A stretch of 64,000 nucleotides of DNA from Legionella cherrii. GTDB taxonomy: Bacteria > Pseudomonadota > Gammaproteobacteria > Legionellales > Legionellaceae. This document shows positions 56,496 to 64,000 of this stretch, piece after piece. Every line of letters begins with the position of its first letter. Position 1 is the stretch's first letter. A program made the translations under genes and the position numbers. Below the pieces are notes generated by a model that saw only the letters and a program-made list of their open reading frames with translations, ran no database searches and was not told where the DNA came from. Where the stretch lies: the NCBI RefSeq assembly GCF_900635815.1, contig NZ_LR134173.1, positions 3,318,001-3,382,000 of the forward strand, given 5' to 3'.

Positions 56496-58076
56496 CTAAT
56501 GTTCCCGAGTTGCATGAAATTTAATTTTAGGATACCGTTCCTCAGCCATTGTTAAATTAACACGGGTTGGAGCAAGATACATCAATGCATCGCTTCCGTC
56601 CAAAGCCAAATAATCATGCGCTTTTGTTCGAAATTCACTCATTGCTTTATCATCATCAGAATAAACCCAGCGAGCGCAGGCAACATTCACAGTTTCATAA
56701 ATACAATCTACTTTATATTCATGTTTTAAACGATGCGCTACTACGTCAAACTGCAACACCCCCACAGCTCCCAGAATTAACTGATTACTATTTAATGGTC
56801 GAAATACTTGGGTTGCACCCTCTTCCGATAACTCGATTAAACCTTTTAATAAAGCCTTACTCTTTAAAGGGTCTTTTAAACGCACTAACCGAAACAATTC
56901 AGGAGCAAAATTGGGAATACCAGTGAATTTGAGTTGCTCCCCTTGAGTAAAGGTATCACCTATGCGAATTGTTCCATGATTATGCAGACCAATAATATCA
57001 CCAGGCAAAGCAACTTCTGTGTGTGAACGATCACCTGCCATAAAAGTTAAAGCATTAGCAATTTGCACTTCTTTGCCAATACGCAGGTGATTGATTTTCA
57101 TTCCTTTTCGATAAGCTCCAGAGCAAATTCGTAAAAAAGCAATTCTATCCCGATGTTTTGGATCCATATTAGCCTGGATTTTAAACACAAATCCGGTAAA
57201 AGCATCTTCATTAGCAGATACAATACGCTCTTGGGCTGTCCGAGGTTGTGGACCTGGAGCATAACGTACGTAATCATCCAATAACTCTTTGATACCAAAA
57301 TTATTAATTGCAGAACCAAAATAAACTGGCGTCATTTTACCCGCTAAATAATCCTCCAAATTGAATTCATGTGAAGCCCCCTTCACTAAATCAATTTCCT
57401 CACGTAATTCCTGGGCGCTTTCCCCCAAGAGCTCATCCAGTTGAGGGTTGTCCAAACCTTTAATTTGCATTGCCTCTTGCTTTTGGGCGTTCTTACCGGG
57501 TTGATAGAGATAAACAATGTCTTCATAACGATGATAGATGCCTTTAAATCGTTTACCCATACCTACAGGCCAGGTCACTGGTGCACATTGAATACCTAAA
57601 ACAGATTCAACTTCATCCAACAAATCAATAGGATCACGACCCTCGCGATCCAGTTTATTAATAAATGTCATAATCGGTGTATCACGCAAACGACACACTT
57701 CCATTAATTTAACCGTTCGCTCCTCGACCCCTTTAGCGACGTCAATAACCATCAGCGCTGAATCTACTGCGGTCAGAGTACGGTAGGTATCTTCAGAAAA
57801 GTCCTCATGCCCTGGGGTATCTAACAAGTTCATGACATGCTGATTATGTACAAACTGCATCACTGAGGTAGTAATAGAAATACCACGCTCTTTTTCCATC
57901 TCCATCCAATCTGAGGTCGCATGCCGATCGGCTTTACGTCCTTTTACAGTTCCTGCCAATTGAATTGCACCTCCGAACAACAGTAATTTCTCGGTTACTG
58001 TTGTTTTACCTGCATCAGGGTGAGAGATAATTGCAAAGGTTCGTCGTGTATTAAAATCCTGATAAAAATCGGACAT
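56496..58076 (-). CDS. prfC: Peptide chain release factor 3
   Basis: GTPase that recycles RF1/RF2 from the ribosome after termination. [15 protein letters not shown] (G1), [16 protein letters not shown] (switch I), [13 protein letters not shown] (G3) and NKLDREGRD (G4) are all present. Length is 526 aa as usual. The start has AGAGAAC upstream. It is followed by a GC-rich spacer with a family B-like fragment (56458-56485). Confidence 0.96.
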   Translation of the reverse strand: MSDFYQDFNTRRTFAIISHPDAGKTTVTEKLLLFGGAIQLAGTVKGRKADRHATSDWMEMEKERGISITTSVMQFVHNQHVMNLLDTPGHEDFSEDTYRTLTAVDSALMVIDVAKGVEERTVKLMEVCRLRDTPIMTFINKLDREGRDPIDLLDEVESVLGIQCAPVTWPVGMGKRFKGIYHRYEDIVYLYQPGKNAQKQEAMQIKGLDNPQLDELLGESAQELREEIDLVKGASHEFNLEDYLAGKMTPVYFGSAINNFGIKELLDDYVRYAPGPQPRTAQERIVSANEDAFTGFVFKIQANMDPKHRDRIAFLRICSGAYRKGMKINHLRIGKEVQIANALTFMAGDRSHTEVALPGDIIGLHNHGTIRIGDTFTQGEQLKFTGIPNFAPELFRLVRLKDPLKSKALLKGLIELSEEGATQVFRPLNSNQLILGAVGVLQFDVVAHRLKHEYKVDCIYETVNVACARWVYSDDDKAMSEFRTKAHDYLALDGSDALMYLAPTRVNLTMAEERYPKIKFHATREH

Positions 58077-58394
58077 GAAGTTCTCTAAATAAATATAATG
58101 TTAACGTATGTAGTGAATTTTAAGACATTCCTGAACAAATACAAGACGAAGCCGTTGTTTCTAGGTAAACACCGCTCGAAAAAGGGAGATTACACTGATA
58201 AAACGGGATTTGAATAGTCTTTAGCTCATAAAAACGCTATGATTAAAAAGGATTATGAAATCGGTGAACTGTATATCTGCTTTCACTCATCAATGCAGCA
58301 CAGAACTACATCATCCCGAGCGCTGTGCCCTGAATGACGGCACAATAGCCACCTAAAATCACTCAATAAAATTTATAGGAGATAAGTGTTCATT
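58077..58394. other. Intergenic region with family B remnant
   Basis: 318 bases between divergent genes prfC and tag. A short family B remnant (CATCCCGAGCGCTGTGCCCT and GAATGACGG, about 58311-58341) lies here, followed by AGGAG (58377-58381), the ribosome site of tag. No gene or clear promoter was found. Confidence 0.5.
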
Positions 58395-58964
58395 ATGAAA
58401 CGTTGCCCTTGGGTTGGTACTGGCAAACCTTATTATGAAGAGTACCATGATAAGGAATGGGGTGTTCCCGTACATGATGATCAAAAACACTTTGAAATGC
58501 TTATTCTTGAAGGAGCACAGGCAGGTTTGAGCTGGGAAACAATACTCAAACGGCGGGAAGCATACCGAAAAGCATTCAAACAGTTTGACCCTCATGCTGT
58601 AGCAAAGATGAGCGATGAGGAATTAAATAACTTGCTTGATGATTCGGGGATTATCCGTAATCGTCTTAAAATTTTTTCGGCGCGCAAAAATGCGATCGTG
58701 TTTCTTAAGATCGCGCAAGAATTTAGATCTTTTGACAACTATATTTGGCAATTTGTGAATGGAAGTCCCAAAATAAATTACCCCAAAACACTTCAAGAAG
58801 TCCCTGCCCGTACTGCTGAATCTGACGCGTTATCCAAAGATTTGAAAAAAAGAGGCATGAGTTTTGTCGGTTCAACGATTATGTATGCCCACATGCAAGC
58901 AGTAGGCCTGGTGGATGATCATCTTGTCGATTGTTTTTGCAAAAATCGAAACCATGGTGCATAG
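58395..58964 (+). CDS. tag: DNA-3-methyladenine glycosylase I (Tag)
   Basis: Removes 3-methyladenine from DNA. CPWVGTGKPYYEEYHDKEWG at the start, GLSWETILKRREAYRKAF and MQAVGLVDDH later are the family motifs, and His/Cys residues at the ends (Cys4, His17 and a C-terminal HLVDCFC) bind zinc. The ATG at 58395 matches family starts; a GTG three codons earlier sits closer to AGGAG and is possible. Length is about 189 aa. Confidence 0.92.
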   Translation: MKRCPWVGTGKPYYEEYHDKEWGVPVHDDQKHFEMLILEGAQAGLSWETILKRREAYRKAFKQFDPHAVAKMSDEELNNLLDDSGIIRNRLKIFSARKNAIVFLKIAQEFRSFDNYIWQFVNGSPKINYPKTLQEVPARTAESDALSKDLKKRGMSFVGSTIMYAHMQAVGLVDDHLVDCFCKNRNHGA

Positions 58965-59029
58965 AATCTGTTATTTTAAGCCTAAATGAAAGGTAGAAAA
59001 CCCGGGTTTCAATGCTTTTTGAGCGAGCG

Positions 59030-59177
59030 ATTTCAAAATTTAACCAGTAACGATTCAGTAGTGACTGTAACCCTTCGGCCCGAGGAGGGGACAAAAGCCC
59101 CTTCTTGAAGGCTCTGCGCCAAGAATTCGAGGACAGCGCCGCGCTTTTTGACCACGGGTTGAAAAGAATTTTGAAAT
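59030..59177. repeat. Inverted-repeat-flanked 148-bp element
   Basis: ATTTCAAAATT (59030-59040) and its exact reverse complement AATTTTGAAAT (59167-59177) enclose 126 bp that is richer in GC than the surroundings and contains GAGGAGGGGACAAAAGCCCC-type hairpin sequence. No gene is inside. It could be a non-autonomous mobile element or a structured RNA. Function unknown. Confidence 0.45.
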
Positions 59178-59204
59178 ATGCCTCAGCACTTCATTTCACC
59201 CAGA

Positions 59205-59786
59205 TTAAGATGCAATTTTTTTCAAAATTTCCTCAATAGGTAAACCCATGACATTATAATAAGAACCTTTTATTTCTTTAACAAACGTGTCATAAACATT
59301 TTGAATACCATACCCTCCCGCTTTATCAAAGGGATCCCCTGAATCAACATAATTTTGAATTTGTTGCTCTGTAAGCGAGTGGAATGTAATGCGGGTTGTT
59401 ACGCAATCAACCCACCACTTTTGTTCGGGTAGAAAAATTAGCGCATAACCGGTATAGACCTCATGGGAGCTGCCGCTGAGCATACGCAGCATTCTATAAG
59501 CATCTTCAGGGTCGCGAGGTTTTTCTAAAATATGGTTCTGATAAGCCACGGTAGTATCGGCCGCCAGAATGAAATCTGCTGCACCTACTTCAACCTGAGA
59601 CAAAATTGTTTGCGCTTTTTCTCTGGCCAGTCGAGTCACATATATTTTGGCTTGCTCATCTTTTTGCAGAACTTCTTCAATATTGGCAGGCATAACAACA
59701 GCAGCCAATCCGTGCTCTTGCAATATTTGCAATCGTCTTGGAGAGGCGCTGGCCAAGATGAGTTTTAATGGATGCTTAGGATTCAT
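59205..59786 (-). CDS. maf: Maf-family nucleotide pyrophosphatase (YhdE-like)
   Basis: Hydrolyses non-canonical or surplus nucleoside triphosphates. LASASPRRLQIL is the N-terminal motif, ILAADTTVA the central one with catalytic Asp, EKPRDPEDAYRMLRMLSG and SGDPFDKAGGYGIQ the rest. The DKAGGYGIQ form is that of the YhdE (dTTP/UTP) group rather than YceF. Length 193 aa. Confidence 0.9.
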   Translation of the reverse strand: MNPKHPLKLILASASPRRLQILQEHGLAAVVMPANIEEVLQKDEQAKIYVTRLAREKAQTILSQVEVGAADFILAADTTVAYQNHILEKPRDPEDAYRMLRMLSGSSHEVYTGYALIFLPEQKWWVDCVTTRITFHSLTEQQIQNYVDSGDPFDKAGGYGIQNVYDTFVKEIKGSYYNVMGLPIEEILKKIAS

Positions 59787-59828
59787 GAGTTTTGTTTCTG
59801 AAAATAGGATTAGATGAATTATCCGCCC

Positions 59829-60680
59829 CTATTTAATTCCATGCAATATTGACGCGTGATACATTAAATGATCTTCGATAAAACTAGTGATAAAATAATA
59901 GCTGTGATCATAATCCTCATGCATTCGTAGTTTTAGTTCGACTCCAGCCTTCAAGCATGCTGCCTGAAATAATTCGGGTTTGAGTTGCTCCTTTAAATAA
60001 GGATCCTGTGAACCCTGATCAATGAGAATGTGTTGATGTGGCCATCCTTTAGCTAAGATGAGTTCGCAAGCATCATATTCTTTCCACTGCTCTTTATCGT
60101 CCCCCAGATATCCTGTGAATGCTTTTTGACCCCATGGACATTGTGATGGGGCACAAATGGGTGCGAATGCAGAAACCGAACGATACTGCTTGGGATAAGT
60201 CAATGCCAAAATAAGCGCACCATGCCCTCCCATTGAATGGCCAAAGATACCACATGCTTGATGATCAAGCGGGAAATGGTATTGCAGTAGATGGGGTAAT
60301 TCTTCATGGACATAAGTGAACATTTTATAATATTTTGACCACGGAGATTGTTTGGCATCCACATATAATCCGGCACCCATACCAAAATCATAACTCTCCT
60401 GAGCGCCTGGCAAATTATCTCCGCGAGGACTTGTATCCGGAACAACTAATGCTAAACCTAATTGGGCAGCAATCCGTTGCGCCCCCGCTTTCGTAATAAA
60501 ATTTTGCTCCGTACAGGTTAGTCCGGAAAGCCAATACACTAGAGGTACGCTCTGTTTCCTTGCCTGAGGTGGTAAAAAAAGACCAAAGCGCATAGTACAA
60601 TGGGTTGAATCGGCTTGATGGGCATAAACCCGTTGAATCCCTCCAAAACAGTAATGTTCTTCAATGAGTTCGATGACCAT
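59829..60680 (-). CDS. fghA: S-formylglutathione hydrolase
   Basis: Second step of glutathione-dependent formaldehyde detoxification, giving formate and glutathione. The serine nucleophile is in GHSMGGHGAL, and YWLSGLTCTEQNF, DTSPRG and DYDHSYYFI with the catalytic His are typical. Length 283 aa. It begins 26 nt after the upstream dehydrogenase stop, so both are one operon; GGGAG is its ribosome site. Confidence 0.94.
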   Translation of the reverse strand: MVIELIEEHYCFGGIQRVYAHQADSTHCTMRFGLFLPPQARKQSVPLVYWLSGLTCTEQNFITKAGAQRIAAQLGLALVVPDTSPRGDNLPGAQESYDFGMGAGLYVDAKQSPWSKYYKMFTYVHEELPHLLQYHFPLDHQACGIFGHSMGGHGALILALTYPKQYRSVSAFAPICAPSQCPWGQKAFTGYLGDDKEQWKEYDACELILAKGWPHQHILIDQGSQDPYLKEQLKPELFQAACLKAGVELKLRMHEDYDHSYYFITSFIEDHLMYHASILHGIK

Positions 60681-60706
60681 TTAAATTCACTCCCTGAAAC
60701 AGGCTT

Positions 60707-61816
60707 TTAAAAAGTGAGCACCGTGCGGATTGATTGACCAAGGTGCATTAAATCAAAGGCTTGATTAATCTGCTCAACCGGGAGAACTTGGGTAATTAAA
60801 TCATCCACATTGATTTTACCATCCATGTACCAATCAACAATTTTAGGTACATCAGAACGTCCACGTGCACCTCCAAATGCAGATCCCTTCCATACTCTGC
60901 CCGTGATCAACTGGAAAGGTCTAGCAGAAATCTCTTGACCTGCTCCTGCAACCCCAACCACAGTACAAACGCCCCACCCTTTATGGCAACACTCCAATGC
61001 CTGACGCATCAGTTTTACATTCCCTACGCACTCAAAACTGTAATCAGCGCCCCCCTTAGTCAGCTCTACAAGATAGGCAACCAGATCGTCACTGATTTCC
61101 GAAGGATTAACAAAATCGGTCATTCCCATTTTTTCTGCCAAAACCCTCCGTTGAGGATTAATGTCCACCCCGACAATCTGTTCGGCACCCACCATACGAG
61201 CACCCTGGATCACATTAAGCCCGATACCTCCTAAACCAAAGACAACAACTCGAGATCCTGGCGTCACTTTTGCAGTATAAATCACGGCTCCCAGGCCTGT
61301 AGTTACGCCACAACCGATGTAACAGACTTTGTCAAAAGGTGCATCTTTACGAATTGCCGCAACAGCGATTTCAGGCAATACAATATAATTAGCAAACGTG
61401 GATGTCCCCATGTAATGGAATATTTTTTTTCCATTAAGGCTGAAACGACTTGTCCCATCAGGCATAACCCCTTGACCTTGCGTTGTTCGAATGGCCTGAC
61501 ACAGGTTGGTTTTTTGGGAAAGACAGTATTCACATTGACGGCATTCAGGGGTATATAAGGGGATCACATGATCGCCTGGCTTAACGGAAGTCACTCCCGC
61601 GCCTACATCCACAATAATACCGGCACCCTCATGTCCTAAAATGACTGGGAAAAGGCCTTCAGGATCATCACCAGATAAAGTAAATGCATCCGTATGGCAA
61701 ACACCTGTAGCCTTAATTTCAACAAGCACCTCCCCCTTTTTGGGGCCTTCCAATTCAACCGTTTCAATGACTAATGGCTTCCCAGCCTCATAAGCTACTG
61801 CTGCCTTTACTTGCAT
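60707..61816 (-). CDS. frmA: S-(hydroxymethyl)glutathione dehydrogenase / class III alcohol dehydrogenase
   Basis: First step of formaldehyde detoxification, oxidising S-hydroxymethylglutathione with NAD. The catalytic zinc site is TGVCHTDAF with [12 protein letters not shown]; the structural zinc site is [28 protein letters not shown] binds NAD. Length is 369 aa from the ATG at 61816, preceded by GGAGG. No FrmR-type regulator is next to it. Confidence 0.95.
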   Translation of the reverse strand: MQVKAAVAYEAGKPLVIETVELEGPKKGEVLVEIKATGVCHTDAFTLSGDDPEGLFPVILGHEGAGIIVDVGAGVTSVKPGDHVIPLYTPECRQCEYCLSQKTNLCQAIRTTQGQGVMPDGTSRFSLNGKKIFHYMGTSTFANYIVLPEIAVAAIRKDAPFDKVCYIGCGVTTGLGAVIYTAKVTPGSRVVVFGLGGIGLNVIQGARMVGAEQIVGVDINPQRRVLAEKMGMTDFVNPSEISDDLVAYLVELTKGGADYSFECVGNVKLMRQALECCHKGWGVCTVVGVAGAGQEISARPFQLITGRVWKGSAFGGARGRSDVPKIVDWYMDGKINVDDLITQVLPVEQINQAFDLMHLGQSIRTVLTF

Positions 61817-62048
61817 CAAACCTCCGGTAATGAAAAAAACATCAACTTAAGCAATCCCTTCATTTAATTGAAAAAAGATCTATCTAAATAGGATAATGTA
61901 AATGCAGATGATCGCTTTAGCAATGAAAAGTGTAGCTTAACTACAACTTATCAATTCGCATTTTTTTCTATTTAGTATTATTTTATACTTAGAGACTAAA
62001 GTAGCACTAAAAAGCTTAAATAAATCTCAATTCATGGGGTACTAGAGT

Positions 62049-63050
62049 ATGATCATTCATAGCGAATTTAAGCCTGCCTGGTGGTTAACCAATGCGCATG
62101 GACAAACTCTGTATCGAACGTTAACTCATCGCATGAATGTCTTTGTTGACTCTTATGAGCGGCTTGAATTGCCTGATGGCGATTTTATAGATTTAGCCTG
62201 GAGAGTGAATGGATTAAACGAGGATGCTCCTTTAATTATTTTGTTGCATGGATTGGGGGGCAATGAGAATTCAGCTTATGTTTCGACCTTATTCAATGCA
62301 TTCAATCAATCAGGTTATCGAGCGGTTTTGATGAACTTCCGGGGTGCAAGTGGCCAACCAAACCGTTTACCCCGCTTTTATCATGGTGGCGATACTGCAG
62401 ACTTGGCCTTTTTGCTCCAGGTAATAAAACTGCGAGAGCCCACAACAAAAATAGGGGTAGTGGGTATTTCCTTAGGTGGCAATGTGCTCCTTAAATGGTT
62501 AGGAGAAACAGGGTCCCAATCTCTAATTGATGTTGCTGTTGCAGTTTCTGTACCCTTTCAATCGCAAAACGTGGTTGAAAAAATAAATAAAGGATTTTCT
62601 CGTGTGTATCAGAAACATTTGTTAAAAAAATTGCGTAGGGTTTTCCTCCAAAAATTGGATATTATTAATGACCAATTGCCGCTGTCTCAACAAAAACTTT
62701 ATTCAATAAAATCTCTCTATGAATTTGATGAACAAATAACTGCTCCATTACACGGATTTACTAGTGCAAGTGAATATTATCAAAAATCCAGTTCGCGGCA
62801 GTATCTATCTCAAATCAAAACCCCTACTTTAATTATTCATGCTTTAGATGATCCTTTTATGACATCAGACATTCTTCCAACCTCCAGGGAGTTATCTTCC
62901 GATATTCTCTTGGAATTAAGTCAACATGGAGGCCATGTAGGATTTATCGCTGCGAGAGGACACCATTGGTTGGAGCAACGCATCCCTAATTTTTTAAAGG
63001 ATTACTTTCCGCACCCTTCTTATCTACATGAATTTGCAAAGATTAATTAA
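62049..63050 (+). CDS. Alpha/beta hydrolase, YheT family
   Basis: Predicted esterase of 333 aa. FKPAWWLTNAHGQTLYRTL at the N-terminus is the YheT signature. LLHGLGGNENS is the oxyanion region, GISLGGNVLLKW holds the nucleophile Ser, and LDDPFM and HGGHVGF carry the Asp and His. The substrate is unknown. It is divergent from the frmA operon. Confidence 0.88.
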   Translation: MIIHSEFKPAWWLTNAHGQTLYRTLTHRMNVFVDSYERLELPDGDFIDLAWRVNGLNEDAPLIILLHGLGGNENSAYVSTLFNAFNQSGYRAVLMNFRGASGQPNRLPRFYHGGDTADLAFLLQVIKLREPTTKIGVVGISLGGNVLLKWLGETGSQSLIDVAVAVSVPFQSQNVVEKINKGFSRVYQKHLLKKLRRVFLQKLDIINDQLPLSQQKLYSIKSLYEFDEQITAPLHGFTSASEYYQKSSSRQYLSQIKTPTLIIHALDDPFMTSDILPTSRELSSDILLELSQHGGHVGFIAARGHHWLEQRIPNFLKDYFPHPSYLHEFAKIN

Positions 63051-63225
63051 TTACGCACTGATTACAAAGCGAACACCCAGCACTCTCGACTCAAAACCAA
63101 CACGCTTTGTTCCGCATATTTATTTGATGAAGTTGACACTTATCCAGTTCGACTTTAGATTAAATGGCTAAAATTAAACCATTATGTTCTATAATTAAAA
63201 ATAGAGTTTTTTTAGAGCCTAGATA

Positions 63226-63834
63226 ATGATTAGAACAAAAATAATTAGGAGTGAGAGCTTACTTAAAATCTATGCAAGCAATTACTCGTCTTTGGCCCAT
63301 AATCGCGCTGATCTGGAATACTTTAAAGAATCTAAAGTGCGAATATTTTTTAGAGAATCAGAGGAAAAAATGCTGGCAGGTTTTTGCATCAATTCAGGTC
63401 CTAACTATCGTACATTTCTTCCTTTAAATCCATCTCAATTACAGAAACTATATCATGATCATCGCTTTGATCGAAAGAAACCTCATGAAATTACATGCCT
63501 TTGGATTGAAAAAAAGTCACAGCATGCCACATGGATCATATTTCTTTATTTTATATTATTTCTAGATGTGCTGTGCCTGCATCCAGGCCCCCTTATTTTT
63601 GGAACGCATGGAAAAAATATTAGTACCTTTTTTTCCATACCGTTTCCTAAAACTATTTTCAATGAAAAGTTATTTGTACCTACAAAAGGAGAGGAATGCG
63701 ATTTTTGGATTAGAAAAGGTTCAAAATTGCAATTTCTAAAAGGTTTTATGGTCCTTGCAACCATCAGATTTTTTGGGGGGAATAAAACTTTAGCTCGCTT
63801 TCGCTTGTGGCTTGATAAAAAAAAGGCAAGTTAA
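63226..63834 (+). CDS. Hypothetical protein
   Basis: Not recognised. 202 aa, basic, with one hydrophobic segment near residues 104-118 (TWIIFLYFILFLDVL), which could sit in a membrane. No signal peptide. Thirty-three bases separate it from the aminotransferase gene, so the two may be cotranscribed and share a pathway. No function is proposed. Confidence 0.55.
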   Translation: MIRTKIIRSESLLKIYASNYSSLAHNRADLEYFKESKVRIFFRESEEKMLAGFCINSGPNYRTFLPLNPSQLQKLYHDHRFDRKKPHEITCLWIEKKSQHATWIIFLYFILFLDVLCLHPGPLIFGTHGKNISTFFSIPFPKTIFNEKLFVPTKGEECDFWIRKGSKLQFLKGFMVLATIRFFGGNKTLARFRLWLDKKKAS

Positions 63835-63867
63835 ACTAAATTCCTGAGCAATAGCATGGAGAGTTGT

Positions 63868-64000
63868 ATGAGTAGTATGAAAAGAGAATATTCTTCTTTG
63901 AGTCAATTGGCGTTATATGGAGGGTCTCCCATTCGCCAAAAACCATGGCCTACCTATGACAAAGGAAATGTGATCATTGATGAGGAGGACACTGAACTTA
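63868..64000 (+). CDS. DegT/DnrJ/EryC1-type aminotransferase, 5' end only
   Basis: 44 codons are visible before the window edge. LALYGGSPIRQKPWPTYDKG matches the start of PLP-dependent sugar aminotransferases of the DegT family (usual form LAxxGGxPxR..PWP). GGAGAG lies 4 nt or so before the ATG. The active-site Lys and the rest lie outside the window, so the assignment is tentative. Confidence 0.6.
   Translation, partial: MSSMKREYSSLSQLALYGGSPIRQKPWPTYDKGNVIIDEEDTEL

Noticed and set aside
1..64000. CRISPR array, prophage or insertion sequence
   Set aside because: No regularly spaced direct repeats, no cas genes, no phage structural genes and no transposase were seen; repeats present are palindromic and irregularly placed.

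Overview
The window looks like a Legionella (Gammaproteobacteria) chromosome. The evidence is low GC with AT-rich spacers, a GDSL lipase beside a FadL-type porin, a multidomain secreted GH18 chitinase of the ChiA type, and eukaryote-like genes typical of intracellular Legionella: a calpain-like protease, a Ser/Thr kinase-like protein and a small-GTPase remnant. There are no transposases, integrases, phage genes or CRISPR arrays. Two families of short palindromic repeats are scattered between genes. Species cannot be fixed from the sequence alone.

Layout. 1-7.6 kb: GDSL lipase and FadL (one operon), an AidB-like acyl-CoA dehydrogenase, a YHS protein and chitinase. 7.7-19.05 kb: a [NiFe]-hydrogenase locus, with a Ni transporter, hypABFCDE, then hydBGDA (group 3b, sulfhydrogenase-like, NADP-linked) and the maturation protease. 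The catalytic subunit hydA carries three single-base frameshifts. 19-25.5 kb: small HTH regulator, calpain-like putative effector, unknowns, SDR, GNAT and ArsC-like genes. 25.6-30.2 kb: PHA synthase broken by two frameshifts, cytochrome c, a truncated small-GTPase gene, a shikimate-kinase-like/LuxR-HTH fusion and a family 4 uracil-DNA glycosylase. 30.4-34.4 kb: an unknown effector-like protein divergent from a kinase-like protein, then LicD. 34.4-37.8 kb: an ABC-F protein and an ABC exporter behind a strong promoter and a structured leader containing a 5-codon ORF. 38-45.4 kb: unknown secreted proteins, a dicarboxylate/amino-acid symporter, NagZ, tRNA-Ser(GGA) and a CAP-domain protein. 45.5-52.6 kb: a probable 6S RNA, then a kdp operon (31-aa small membrane protein, kdpF, A, B, C and a KdpD that stops after its GAF domain, with no kdpE). 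52.8-64 kb: pntAA-AB-B transhydrogenase, prfC, tag, maf, the formaldehyde detoxification pair (S-formylglutathione hydrolase and class III alcohol dehydrogenase), a YheT-type hydrolase, an unknown protein and the start of a DegT-type aminotransferase cut by the window edge.

How the genes work together. The Hyp proteins and Ni transporter would build the NiFe(CN)2CO centre of HydA, and HydBGD would link it to NAD(P)(H). As written, HydA cannot be made full length, so either the locus has recently decayed or the sequence contains indel errors. The strongest regulatory candidate is the ABC-F leader: a perfect -35, a good -10, a 5-codon leader ORF ending inside the 5' arm of an 11-bp stem, and a 3' arm that covers the Shine-Dalgarno of the ABC-F gene. 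This is the architecture of ribosome-stalling control.
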